Source of the DNA: Plesiocystis pacifica SIR-1
Lineage (GTDB): Bacteria > Myxococcota_A > Polyangia > Nannocystales > Nannocystaceae
Length of the DNA stretch: 64,000 nucleotides
Reading direction: 5' to 3'
Assembly: GCF_000170895.1 (NCBI RefSeq)
Contig: NZ_ABCS01000015.1
Location: forward strand, 83,561 to 147,560
Part shown: piece by piece, positions 49,942 to 58,777 of the stretch
Layout of the letters: each line of letters begins with the position of its first letter
Position numbering within the stretch: position 1 is the stretch's first letter
The notes under the pieces: model-generated
The model's input: the letters and a program-made list of their open reading frames with translations, nothing else
What the model was told of the DNA's origin: nothing
The model's database searches: none
Made by a program: the position numbers and the translations under genes

Positions 49942-52893
49942 GTGAGCGAGCGTGATGGCCTCCTCGACGCGCTGGTTTCGAACCTCCAGGACGCCAGCGA
50001 CTCGGACATCCTCGCCCAGGCCAGGGAGCTCGGGGAGGGCGACTCGGACGCGGCGAACGCGCTCCGGGAGCGCTTCCTCGAGCGCGTGCGGCTGGCCCGA
50101 GAGGCGCCGGGGAGGTCGAGCCCGCAGGACCGAACCCTCGACGCGAGCGGGGAGAGCGAGCTGGATGAGGAGGAGCAGGCCGCCGCTCGGATCGGCCGCT
50201 ACCCGCTGCTGCGTCGCATCGGCGCCGGGGGCATGGGGGTCGTCTACGCGGCCTACGACGAGCTGCTCGACCGTCGAGTCGCGGTCAAGGTCCTCCATGT
50301 CCACGTTTGGGATAGCGACGGCCGTCGGCGCGAGCGGCTCCTGCGAGAGGCGCAGGCCATGGCGCGGGTCTCTCACCCCAACGTCGTCGCCGTGCACGAG
50401 GTCGGGACCGCGGGGGACCAGCTCTTCGTCGCCATGGAGTTCGTCGAGGGTCAAACCCTTCAAGAGTGGCTGCGATCCGACGCTCGCTCGTGGCGGGAGA
50501 TCGCCGCGATGTTTGGCCAGGTCGCCGACGGCCTGGCCGCGATCCACGAGGCGGGCCTGGTCCATCGCGACGTCAAGCCGGCGAACGTGCTGGTCGGCAA
50601 GGATGGTCGCGCCCGGGTCCTGGACCTCGGCCTCGCGGGCGTCGACGCCACCGAGGATGGGCGCAAAGCCCAGCCCTTCTCGTCCTCCTCGGCCAACACG
50701 ATCGACGGCTCCTTGACGCGCACGGGAGAGTGCCTGGGTACGCCGGCTTACATGTCCCGCGAGCAGATCCTCGGGCTCCCGCTGACCCCCGCCTCCGACA
50801 TCTTTTCGCTGTGCGTCGCGCTCTACGAGGCCCTGTACGAGACGCACCCGTTCATCGAAGACCGGGGCAACCTCGTGAACCTCCAGTCGCGGATCCTCGA
50901 CGGCGCCATCCACCCAGCGCCCGCGTCCTCTTCGGTCCCGACCTGGCTGCACGGCCTCGTCCTCCGCGGGCTGGCGTCGGACCCCGCCCAGCGGCCCCAG
51001 TCGATGACGAAGCTCGCCGAGGAGCTGCGCAAGGACCCCAGCCGGACCCGCCGGCGGTGGCTGGGCTCCCTGGGCCTCGCCCTCGTCGCGGGCCTGGGCG
51101 GGGTGGCGCTGACCCTCGTCCAGGTCGACGGCGGCGCCCCGACCTGCGACACGGCGCGAGAGCGCATCGAGGCGATCTGGAACCCGGGCGAGGCCCAGCG
51201 GCTGCGCGCGGCCATGGCCGAGAGCGGCCACTCCTACGCGGGCCCCCTGGCGTCGCGCACGGTCGACTCCCTCGACGACTACGCCCAGCGATGGGTCGCC
51301 GCGCGCGATCGAGCCTGCGAAGACCACGCGCAGGGGGTCCACTCGGCGGCGCTCCTCGACGCGCGCGTGGCCTGCCTGGACCGGCGCCGTCAGGCGCTCG
51401 CGGAGACCGTCGCGCTGCTGGGCTCGGGGGACGACGCTGTGGTCGCGCGGGCGGGCCTCGTGACCGCGCACCTGCCCCGAATCGAGACCTGCGACGACCT
51501 CGGGGTGCTCGAGGGAGAGCCCCGCCCGACAGAGCCTGCGCTCGCAAAAGCCGTCGCTGAGCTCGAGGCCCGCCTGGTTCGAGCGCAGGCGCGGGCCGTC
51601 GCCGGGCAGGGTCAGGAGTCCCTGGCGCTCGTCCGCGAGGCCGTCCGTGACGCCGAGTCGCTCTCGCACCCGCCGACCCTCGCTCGGGCGCTGCTCGTGG
51701 AGGCCGAGATTGCGCTGGAGATGCCCGGCTCGGACAGCGACGTCGACGAGCTGCTGGGGCGCGGGCTGAAGCTCGCCATCGAGGCGAAGCGTGACCGCGC
51801 GGCGGCCGAGGCGATGATTCGCCGCCTGCACGTCCGAGCCCTCGACGGTCACACGGACGCCGCGCTCGATGACATCGCGATCGCAGAGGCCATGCTCAAC
51901 CGTGCCGGCGGGGATCTCGAGCTTCGGGCCCTGTTGTTCAACAACGCGGGAACGATCCGCCTCGCGGCCGGGCAGCGCCGGGCGGCCGAGGACGACTTCG
52001 AGCGCGCGCTGGAGCTCAAGCGACAAGCGCTCGGCGACGAGCACCTCGAGATCGCGGTCGGGCTGGCGAACCTGAGCATGCTCTCCGACGTGCCCGCCGA
52101 GCGCCGAGCGCTGCAAGAGCAGATGCTCGACATCTACGAGGACCGGCTGGGCCCCGAGCATCCACGAACCCTGGACGCGCGCCTGCTGACGGCCCTATTC
52201 ACCGAGGAGCCCGCCCGCGCGAGCGCCGAGCTCGCCGCGCTGTGTCCCTTGGTCGCGGCCGCCGACGAGACGCGCCTGACCGTGGACTGCGAGCGCGCCC
52301 TCGGACAGCTGGCCTACTTTCGCGGGGATCTCGAGCAAGCCGAGCGCTCCTTTGCCAAGCTCCAGAGCGCCGCTCCGCCGGCCTCCTCCGTGCTGCCCCT
52401 CGCCGACGCGTACGCGGCGCTGAGCGATGTCGACGGTGATCACGTCCCGAAGCAAGCGTACGCGGAGCTGTCGGCGACCGTAGCGAGGATCGACGGCGAG
52501 TCTGGGCGCGAGCCTTGGTGGACCCGACTCGAGCAAGCCGAGCGCCGCGCCGTGCTCGCTGCCCTGCTCAGGACCTGGCCCGAGCTCGAGGCCGACCGAG
52601 CGCTCGAGCGACGACTCGTCGAGCTCGAGCGAGCCCTCGCGGAGCTCGAGTCCCTGCGCAGCGACGCTCAGCCCATTGAGTACGAGCGACTGCTCGCCTA
52701 TACCCGCGTCGAGCTGGCGCTCGCGCTGCTCGAGGCGGGGACCAACGCGCCCCGAGCTCAGGCGATGGTCGACTTGGCGAGGGCCTTCTTCCAACGCTGG
52801 CCCCAGGCCTACGAGGCACGGCTAGCCCAACTCCAACAGACTCAGGCGCGCATGGATGACGCGCGACGACGCTTGAAAGGAAACGAGCAATGA
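49942..52893 (+). CDS. transmembrane Ser/Thr kinase with TPR-like sensor half, module copy 1
   Basis: Kinase of 983 aa from GTG 49942. After about 88 acidic residues comes the kinase domain: IGAGGMGVVYAAYDE, AVKVLHVHVW, HRDVKPANV, and MSREQILG in place of APE. The usual DFG is DLG (VLDLGLAGV, residue about 228). A membrane helix (GSLGLALVAGLGGVALTL) lies at about residue 380. The extracytoplasmic half has a Cys-containing helical domain (CEDHAQGVHSAALLDARVAC, LDRRRQAL) and TPR-like repeats (LFNNAGTIRLAAGQRRAAED). It overlaps the next gene by four bases (ATGA). Paralogue of 58778-61693. Confidence 0.92.
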   Translation: MSERDGLLDALVSNLQDASDSDILAQARELGEGDSDAANALRERFLERVRLAREAPGRSSPQDRTLDASGESELDEEEQAAARIGRYPLLRRIGAGGMGVVYAAYDELLDRRVAVKVLHVHVWDSDGRRRERLLREAQAMARVSHPNVVAVHEVGTAGDQLFVAMEFVEGQTLQEWLRSDARSWREIAAMFGQVADGLAAIHEAGLVHRDVKPANVLVGKDGRARVLDLGLAGVDATEDGRKAQPFSSSSANTIDGSLTRTGECLGTPAYMSREQILGLPLTPASDIFSLCVALYEALYETHPFIEDRGNLVNLQSRILDGAIHPAPASSSVPTWLHGLVLRGLASDPAQRPQSMTKLAEELRKDPSRTRRRWLGSLGLALVAGLGGVALTLVQVDGGAPTCDTARERIEAIWNPGEAQRLRAAMAESGHSYAGPLASRTVDSLDDYAQRWVAARDRACEDHAQGVHSAALLDARVACLDRRRQALAETVALLGSGDDAVVARAGLVTAHLPRIETCDDLGVLEGEPRPTEPALAKAVAELEARLVRAQARAVAGQGQESLALVREAVRDAESLSHPPTLARALLVEAEIALEMPGSDSDVDELLGRGLKLAIEAKRDRAAAEAMIRRLHVRALDGHTDAALDDIAIAEAMLNRAGGDLELRALLFNNAGTIRLAAGQRRAAEDDFERALELKRQALGDEHLEIAVGLANLSMLSDVPAERRALQEQMLDIYEDRLGPEHPRTLDARLLTALFTEEPARASAELAALCPLVAAADETRLTVDCERALGQLAYFRGDLEQAERSFAKLQSAAPPASSVLPLADAYAALSDVDGDHVPKQAYAELSATVARIDGESGREPWWTRLEQAERRAVLAALLRTWPELEADRALERRLVELERALAELESLRSDAQPIEYERLLAYTRVELALALLEAGTNAPRAQAMVDLARAFFQRWPQAYEARLAQLQQTQARMDDARRRLKGNEQ

Positions 52894-53903
52894 ACACCCC
52901 CAACCTTCCCCCTACTGCCCTGAGCGCGGCCTTGTCCGCGACCTTCGCCCTCCTCGGGCTCGCCAGCCTCAGCGGCTGCGCGACCGAAGACGAGCACGGC
53001 GACGCCGATCTTCGCATGGGCTACGACCTCGACTGTCCGCGCTGGCGCTGCGGCTACAACTCCGCCGAGGTCAACGGCAAGTCCGTCCGCGAGCTTCGCC
53101 TGGACGGGCAAGCAAACGCCGACGGGGTGGCGATCGCGGGCTTCCTGCCCCCGCTGGGCGGGCTGCTCGGCTGGGAGCTCGGGGTCGAAGGCGACAGCCT
53201 CGTCGCCCGCGGCGGGCTGCTCGGGACCTCGACGCTGCGGGGCGCGCAGCTGGTCGGCTCGACGATCTTGTTCGACCTCGGCGAAGGCCTGAGCTTGCCC
53301 GTGCTCATCGCGGGCTACGAGGAGGTCGAGGCGTGGGGCGCCGGAGACCCGATCGCGGCCTACTCGCTGGTCTACCTCGACCTCGACGGCCTCGGACTCC
53401 AGCGCAGCGTATGCCAGGGCACCCTCACCGATCCGCTCCTGGCCTCCGTGGTGGTCCTCGCCGGCGAGCGCTACGACGAGGACACCAAGACCGTCGTCCC
53501 GGACCAAGACGGCTGGATCACCCTCGGGTGCGCGGGCTCGGCGAGCGCCAAGCTCGCTCTGCTCGGCTACGGCCCCCACGGGGACGTCGACGGGGAAGGG
53601 ACCTCTGCCACCGTCGCCCAGCGCCAGGCGACGCTCAAGATGATCACCGCGGACTACTGCGGCACGGGCGAGGCGCACACCGTCGACGGCGTCCCCCTCG
53701 AGTGGGAGAACCGGGCGGGAACGGTCGTCCCGGCGACGCTCCCACCTGCCGGCTCCCTGGAGGCGATCTGGACCGAGGCCGGAGCGCTGTGCCTCGACGA
53801 GCCCCGCCTCGGCGACGACGTCGTGCTCGGCTGTGAGCTGCCCAGCTGCGGAGACCTGACGCTGGACGACGGGGAGTGGGCGACCTACGCCGTGCTCGAC
53901 TGA
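52890..53903 (+). CDS. ADYC-type lipoprotein, module copy 1
   Basis: Lipoprotein of 337 aa with a lipobox LSGC at about residue 29. The mature part has an ordered set of cysteines: DCPRWRCGYNSAEVNGKS near the N terminus, later CQGTLTDPLL, CAGSASAKLALLGYGPHG, TADYCGTGEAH, LCLDEPRL and GCELPSC. The ADYC motif places it in the myxobacterial ADYC-domain group (from memory). It is probably surface or periplasmic, and coupled to the kinase gene, so it may be the sensor or target of that kinase system. Paralogue of 57633-58667. It ends 14 bp from the converging operon. Confidence 0.85.
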   Translation: MNTPNLPPTALSAALSATFALLGLASLSGCATEDEHGDADLRMGYDLDCPRWRCGYNSAEVNGKSVRELRLDGQANADGVAIAGFLPPLGGLLGWELGVEGDSLVARGGLLGTSTLRGAQLVGSTILFDLGEGLSLPVLIAGYEEVEAWGAGDPIAAYSLVYLDLDGLGLQRSVCQGTLTDPLLASVVVLAGERYDEDTKTVVPDQDGWITLGCAGSASAKLALLGYGPHGDVDGEGTSATVAQRQATLKMITADYCGTGEAHTVDGVPLEWENRAGTVVPATLPPAGSLEAIWTEAGALCLDEPRLGDDVVLGCELPSCGDLTLDDGEWATYAVLD

Positions 53904-53917
53904 CGCGCCTCGGCCGC

Positions 53918-55714
53918 TCAAGGCGAGTCCATCGTCGTGACTCGAAAGCCCCCCGACCGAGTAAAGTCGACGCGATACGCGAGGCCAGCCTCGACGAGTA
54001 GTTCCCCAGCCTGCTCCCAGCTCCCCTCCCCATCGCGCAGCGCGACGCGGTAGCGGCCTGGGGCCAGGCGGAGCTGCGCTCGGGGGTCGAGGGTGAGCCG
54101 CCGTTCACCGATCGCCACGCGCAGCCAGTGGAATTCGCCGCTCGTGAAGGTCACGGTCGAGGGGAGCGCCGAGGCCTCGGGCTGAGGGCTTCGGATCCCC
54201 TTTGCCTTGCGACGAGCGCGGACTTTGGAGGGGGTCGGGGCTTTGTGCGCGCTGACCTGCGTGTCGCTCGTCTCCCGTGCGGTGGAGGGCGGTCGCGGGG
54301 TCGAGCCTTCGGTGCTCGACTGCGTGAGGGCCGGCGGCGCAAGCTCGTTCGTGTTGGCCTCCTCGACGGCGAGGGGTTCACCGCAGCGCTCCCCCTTCGT
54401 GTGTGTGGAGAACATCGTCGAGGCGGGGGAGGGGTCCGGGCTCGGGGGCACCTCGCCGAACCAGAGCACGACACCGAGGACGCCCGAGGCCAGGCCCAAG
54501 AGGCCGAGCGCGACGGGTTCGAGCGCGCGGCTCGGCGACACGTCCCGAGGCAGCGGGGCCTCCACCGCCTCGGCGCTCTCGCCCTGCGGCGGCTGCCCCG
54601 ACTGCGCATCGATCGCGCGGGCCGCTTCGGGGACGGGGAAGCCGCATCGCTCCGTTTGGGCGCCGCGGGTTGCGAGGTCGGCGTGGCTCATGGCGAGGAC
54701 CCCCCGACGCGCGCCGCTCGAGTAGGTCGTCGTGCGGCCTTCGATGCTCAGCCCCGAGCGGGGCCCCTCGAGGCCGGCCAGGGCGAGCACGCGGCGGCCC
54801 AGCTCGCTGCGTTGGGTCGAGTAGCCCGACCACCGCCGAAGCATCGCGAGCGCCTGCTCTGCGGACTGCAGTCGGTCCTCGACCTCGGGAGCGAGGAGCG
54901 CGTCGACGAGCCCACACAGCGCCGCGGGCAGCCCCTCGCGCTCGAGGGTCGGCGTGAGCCCGGCGCTGACGTAGTAGTACAGCTCGTTCGTCGGGATGTC
55001 CGCGCGAAAGGCTTCGCCCGAGAGCATCTCATGGAGCACGGCTCCGACCGCGAACAGGTCCGAGGCCGGTGACCGCGCGCCTCCGGTGAGCTGCTCCGGA
55101 GGCATATAGCGGAGCTTGCCGCGGACGTGGTTTCCCGTGGTCTCTTCGCTGCACAGGCGCGCGATCCCAAAGTCGGTCAGCTTCACCTCCCCGCTGACGG
55201 AGGTCAGGATGTTCTGCGGTGAGATGTCCCGGTGAAGTACGGCCTCGCGCTGCCCGTCTTCGCATAGGCCATGCGCGTAGCTCAGCGCGTGCAAGACTTC
55301 GCCGATGACATAGGCCGCCAAGTTCGGATCAATGGCCTCCCCCGCTCGGCGGCTGACCCGGAGAACTGTGGCGAGATCGAGCCCGTCGACCCACTCCATG
55401 GCGAGGTAAGCGCGCTGCCCCTCCATCCCCACGTCGAACATCTGCACGATGTTCGAGTGGGTGAGCATCATGGACAGTCGAGCCTCGCTCTCGAACAAGC
55501 GCCGGGCCTCCACGCTGTGTGCGAGCTTCGAGCTCATGACCTTGATGGCGACGACCTTGGACGCCCCGTCAAAGGGGGTCTGGCGTCGGGCCATCCAGAC
55601 CTCGCCCATGCCGCCGTTGCCGAGGCGATCCAGGAGCAGGTAGGGCCCCAAGCGCTCGAAGGGCTCGAGCTCCGGCAGCGCGGGAGGGGGCGGTGGGGGG
55701 CGTCGCTCGACCAT
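53918..55714 (-). CDS. Ser/Thr protein kinase with PEGA-like C terminus
   Basis: Kinase of 598 aa from ATG 55714, last gene of the minus-strand operon. Kinase domain at residues 25-290: LGNGGMGEVWMARR, AIKVMSSKL, LHRDISPQNIL, a normal DFGIAR, and MPPEQLTGG. A membrane helix (ALGLLGLASGVLGVVLWFG, about 405) leads to a Pro/Ser/Thr-rich stretch and a small PEGA-like domain at the end (RAQLRLAPGRYRVALRDGEG). Unlike the two module kinases it has no TPR-like half. Only two bases separate it from the gene upstream, so it is part of the same transcript. Confidence 0.92.
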   Translation of the reverse strand: MVERRPPPPPPALPELEPFERLGPYLLLDRLGNGGMGEVWMARRQTPFDGASKVVAIKVMSSKLAHSVEARRLFESEARLSMMLTHSNIVQMFDVGMEGQRAYLAMEWVDGLDLATVLRVSRRAGEAIDPNLAAYVIGEVLHALSYAHGLCEDGQREAVLHRDISPQNILTSVSGEVKLTDFGIARLCSEETTGNHVRGKLRYMPPEQLTGGARSPASDLFAVGAVLHEMLSGEAFRADIPTNELYYYVSAGLTPTLEREGLPAALCGLVDALLAPEVEDRLQSAEQALAMLRRWSGYSTQRSELGRRVLALAGLEGPRSGLSIEGRTTTYSSGARRGVLAMSHADLATRGAQTERCGFPVPEAARAIDAQSGQPPQGESAEAVEAPLPRDVSPSRALEPVALGLLGLASGVLGVVLWFGEVPPSPDPSPASTMFSTHTKGERCGEPLAVEEANTNELAPPALTQSSTEGSTPRPPSTARETSDTQVSAHKAPTPSKVRARRKAKGIRSPQPEASALPSTVTFTSGEFHWLRVAIGERRLTLDPRAQLRLAPGRYRVALRDGEGSWEQAGELLVEAGLAYRVDFTRSGGFRVTTMDSP

Positions 55715-55716
55715 GA

Positions 55717-56208
55717 CTACGACCCCGCGAGGGAGCACTCCCCAAGGCAGACAGACGTTGCGCAGCCGAGCAAGGGCTCGAGCTCGACCGGCGACAGCTC
55801 GACCTGCCCCAGGCCACACGCGAGGACGCAGCCGAGCAACTCGCTGCCCGTTGCGAGGCAAGCGAACGTGCACCCGCAGGTGGGGTGGTCGGCGCAGGCC
55901 TGGGCCAGGTCACAGCAAGACTGCTCCAGGCAGGCGTCGCAAGCTGGCTGCCCGGTCAGCTCACCGAGCTCGCAGGTCCCTCCGGGGAGCCCCGAGGAGG
56001 CGTCACTCTCCGTCTCGTCTTCGCCTTCGCCTTCGCCTTCGCCTTCGCCTTCGTATTCGTCTTCATCTTCGGAGCCGCTCTGGGTTTCGTCCATCTCGCC
56101 GATGAGCCCTCCCTCATGTTCGGGGTTCGGCGTGGTGCACCCGAGGGTGAGGCCGATGACGAGGCCAAGCAGTGAAGGCGAGCTCCGGTGTCCGTGGCTT
56201 TCAGTCAT
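55717..56208 (-). CDS. small acidic Cys-rich lipoprotein
   Basis: Lipoprotein of 163 aa with lipobox LTLGC (Cys about residue 24). An acidic run follows (EDEDEYEGEGEGEGEGEDE) and then a Cys-rich domain with about 14 cysteines (CDACLEQSCCDLAQACADHP, CGCTFACLATGSELLGC). The cysteine pattern suggests a compact disulfide-bonded domain of the kind found in myxobacterial surface proteins. Function unknown. It overlaps the upstream gene by eight bases, inside the minus-strand operon. Confidence 0.82.
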   Translation of the reverse strand: MTESHGHRSSPSLLGLVIGLTLGCTTPNPEHEGGLIGEMDETQSGSEDEDEYEGEGEGEGEGEDETESDASSGLPGGTCELGELTGQPACDACLEQSCCDLAQACADHPTCGCTFACLATGSELLGCVLACGLGQVELSPVELEPLLGCATSVCLGECSLAGS

Positions 56209-57244
56209 GACCGTCTTCTCCGTTCACGTGGGCCCGACGTCGCTCGTCGATGGCCAAGAGAATCGCGCTCGTCAGTAGGGTCGTCGCGCCAGCGGCCGCG
56301 AGCGCGACTCCGCCTGCTTGGGTTTGGTGGAGGTTCGCGCACGCGTTCGGGCCGCTCGGGCTGCCGCCGCCCACGCAGCGCCCATCCAAAACGAGGAGGC
56401 TCGCGCTGGCGCCCCCCAGGCCGGCTCCCGTCACGACGCCCGCGATCTCGAGCCAGCGCGGGAGGATGGCCTTGGTGCGATCTTCGCCCCGGGTCGGACC
56501 CGCGGGCATGGACGCCGGGGGGAGCTCGAGCGTGCCAGCGGCGAGGCTGGGAGGGGGCGGTTCGACGGAGGCCCCGGTCGAGCGCTCGAGCAGCTCTCCG
56601 CTGCTGTCGACCTCGAGCCACTCTCGACGGGGCCGCGTCCCCTCTTCGATCCACAGCACGTGCTCGCCGACACTCAGCGGAACCCCGTCGCCGGCGACCC
56701 GCTCGAGTTTGACGGCCCGGCCATCGACGAAGACGGCGCAGGGTCCAGAGCAGTGGACTCGCAGGCGCGTCCACGCGCCCAGGTCTTCGGCTCGTCGCTC
56801 GCGCAACAGCTGGCTGAGCCGCGGCCCGATGGTCTCCTCATCGAACTCGCCCCGTGACCCCGAGAGCTCCGCGATGGTTAGCAAGCGATCCATGATGGTC
56901 GCGGCGCGGAGCTCCTCTCCTCGAAGTAGAGCGACCCGAGCCAACGCGAGCTCGCCGAGGAGCTGCAGCCGTTGCCCCTCCTGGTCTGAGGACAGCCTGG
57001 GGGAGTGGTCGAGGAGGGCGCGCAGGGCGACCTCGAGTTGAATCGCCCCGCGCTCGGGCTCCGTATTGGTTGCGAACGTGGCCGCCTGTACGGCCGCCAA
57101 CGAGCGCTCGTAGGAGACGAGAGGGCGCGGCGCTTGGGGGACCTCGGGCACCGCGGCGAGCGTCCTCAGACGCCGCGCGTCCTCAGCCTCGCTCGAGGCC
57201 AGCGACAGCGTCAAGCCGAGGAGCACGGACCCGAGCCCGCTCAT
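56201..57244 (-). CDS. PEGA-like secreted/membrane protein
   Basis: Protein of 347 aa. An N-terminal signal-like segment (GSVLLGLTLSLASSEAED) is followed by a helical region, then a beta-rich PEGA-like stretch (LRVHCSGPCAVFVDGRAVKL ending SVGEHVLWIEEG) with a likely disulfide. Two hydrophobic helices close the protein (LEIAGVVTGAGLGGASASLL and GVALAAAGATTLLTSAILLA) with a loop holding two more cysteines. This layout is common in proteins that accompany myxobacterial kinases. Start overlaps the stop of the gene before it (ATGA). Confidence 0.8.
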   Translation of the reverse strand: MSGLGSVLLGLTLSLASSEAEDARRLRTLAAVPEVPQAPRPLVSYERSLAAVQAATFATNTEPERGAIQLEVALRALLDHSPRLSSDQEGQRLQLLGELALARVALLRGEELRAATIMDRLLTIAELSGSRGEFDEETIGPRLSQLLRERRAEDLGAWTRLRVHCSGPCAVFVDGRAVKLERVAGDGVPLSVGEHVLWIEEGTRPRREWLEVDSSGELLERSTGASVEPPPPSLAAGTLELPPASMPAGPTRGEDRTKAILPRWLEIAGVVTGAGLGGASASLLVLDGRCVGGGSPSGPNACANLHQTQAGGVALAAAGATTLLTSAILLAIDERRRAHVNGEDGHD

Positions 57245-57633
57245 CGCCGCCCCACGTGCGCGCCCTCGATACCATCGTCGGACCCTTGGCCTAGCGCCTC
57301 CCCGAGCAAGATACCGAAGGTCGCGACCGCGGCCGCGAACGCGACGACGACCGCCACCCGCTCGAGCAGCAACCGCCGACGAAGCGCTCGCGTGCGCCGC
57401 TGTCGGGCCGCCTCCCGCAGCTCCTCGAGCTCGGCCGCGTCTTCGCGGCGCTTGTCGAGCTCGCGCCGAGCCGCTTCACGCAGCTCGCGTTCTCGGCTCG
57501 CGTCGCGGAGCATTCCGGTCGACTCGGTCAGCGTCAGCCCGCGGGCGAGTACGATATCTCGTGTGTCGAATGTATCCAGCATGGTCTTGTTCCCGTCCGT
57601 GAGTGTGAGCGCTGGGCGCTTGCTCCCCGTCAT
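57241..57633 (-). CDS. small coiled-coil membrane protein
   Basis: Protein of 130 aa from ATG 57633, whose A is shared with the upstream stop (TGATG). Residues 1-40 are polar (KRPALTLTDGNKTMLDTFDT), residues 42-90 are a charged coiled coil (RELREAARRELDKRREDAAE), and one membrane helix follows (AVVVAFAAAVATFGILLGEA). No family recognised. It may link or regulate the kinases of the operon; that is inference. The start might instead be the Met in KTMLDTFDT. Confidence 0.72.
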   Translation of the reverse strand: MTGSKRPALTLTDGNKTMLDTFDTRDIVLARGLTLTESTGMLRDASRERELREAARRELDKRREDAAELEELREAARQRRTRALRRRLLLERVAVVVAFAAAVATFGILLGEALGQGSDDGIEGAHVGRR

Positions 57634-58667
57634 CACCCCTGCTCCTCGCCGTGGGTCAGCCACACCGCGAGACCATCGAGCTCTCCCCCCGCCTCGAGCT
57701 CGGCGCAGGTCGGAAGTTCGCAGCCGACCTCGGTCCGCTCCACGAGCCTCGGCGTATCGAGGCACAGGGCCCCGTCGGCGTCCCAGAGGGCCTCGCGGGC
57801 GCCTGGAGGCATGAAGGGCGTGACGACGCCCGCCGCATCTTCCCAGGCCAAGGGGGTGCCGTCCTCCGTGTAGGCGTGGCCGTCTCCGCAGTAGTTCGCG
57901 GTGATCATGTTGAGCGTGGCCTGGCGCTGCTCGACGCTCGCGGCCCCCTGGCCGCCGAGCTCTCCGTGCGGGCCATAGCCGAGCAGGGCGACCTTGGCCG
58001 TTGCCGAGCCAGCGCAGGCAAGGGTGATCCACCGGTCCTCGTCGGGGAGCACGGCCTTGGTCTCGGGGTCGTAGCGCTCCCCCGCCAAGATCACCACCGC
58101 GGCTTGGAGAGGATCGACGAGGGTGCCCTTGCAAACGCTCCGCTCGAGGCTCAGCGCGCCTTCGACGTCGACGTAGGTCAGGGCGTAGGCGTCGACGGGG
58201 GGGCTCCCCTCGGCCCAGGACTCGACTTGCTCGTACCCGGAGATGGTGACAGGTAGCGCGGGCAAGCCGTCGACCTCCAGCCAGAGCACCGCCCCGACCA
58301 GCTCAGCGCCCGTGAGCGGCGCGCCGTTGGGGCTCGTGAACGCGGCCAGCGCGTCGCCCACGACGCCCAGCTCGGCCGGGAGCAGGTTCAGGCCGAGGAG
58401 CCCCGCCGGGACGGTCACACCCACCACGGCGACGCCGTCGGCGTTGGGCAAGCCATCGAGGTTCAGCTCCTGCATGGACTTGCCGTTGACGTCGGCGGTG
58501 TTGTAGCCGCACTGCCAACGGGGACAGTCTTGGGCGTAGTCGTAGTTTCGAAACCCGTCAGCGGCCAGGCCCTGGTTGGAGCCGTGGGGGTCGGGGTCGC
58601 AGCCGGGGGCTCCAGCCATGAGACACAGGCAGGTCATCAGCGTGGCCCATTGGTTTTGGATGTTCAT
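57633..58667 (-). CDS. ADYC-type lipoprotein, module copy 2
   Basis: Secreted protein of 344 aa, probably a lipoprotein (MAGAPGC, Cys about residue 23; the lipobox is weak). The mature part repeats the layout of 52890-53903: DCPRWQCGYNTADVNGKS, CKGTLVDPLQAAVVILAGER, CAGSATAKVALLGYGPHG, TANYCGDGHAYTEDG, LCLDTPRL and GCELPTC. The name-giving ADYC is ANYC here. The middle third is the most diverged. It lies downstream of the module-2 kinase with a 110-bp gap and is coupled to the small membrane protein that follows. Confidence 0.85.
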   Translation of the reverse strand: MNIQNQWATLMTCLCLMAGAPGCDPDPHGSNQGLAADGFRNYDYAQDCPRWQCGYNTADVNGKSMQELNLDGLPNADGVAVVGVTVPAGLLGLNLLPAELGVVGDALAAFTSPNGAPLTGAELVGAVLWLEVDGLPALPVTISGYEQVESWAEGSPPVDAYALTYVDVEGALSLERSVCKGTLVDPLQAAVVILAGERYDPETKAVLPDEDRWITLACAGSATAKVALLGYGPHGELGGQGAASVEQRQATLNMITANYCGDGHAYTEDGTPLAWEDAAGVVTPFMPPGAREALWDADGALCLDTPRLVERTEVGCELPTCAELEAGGELDGLAVWLTHGEEQG

Positions 58668-58777
58668 CGTTCAGTTCTCCTGGAGTAGCGGCGTCTGGAG
58701 GCAGTGGGCCTCGATGCGCCAGGACAGATCGTCGGCGGTAAGCTCGGCGTGGTCGCTCGCGCGAGCGGAGAGCCGGG

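Noticed and set aside
56020..56070. TTCGCC simple repeat considered as a regulatory or phase-variable tract
   Set aside because: It encodes the Glu-Gly run of the acidic lipoprotein in frame; 6-bp units cannot shift the frame.
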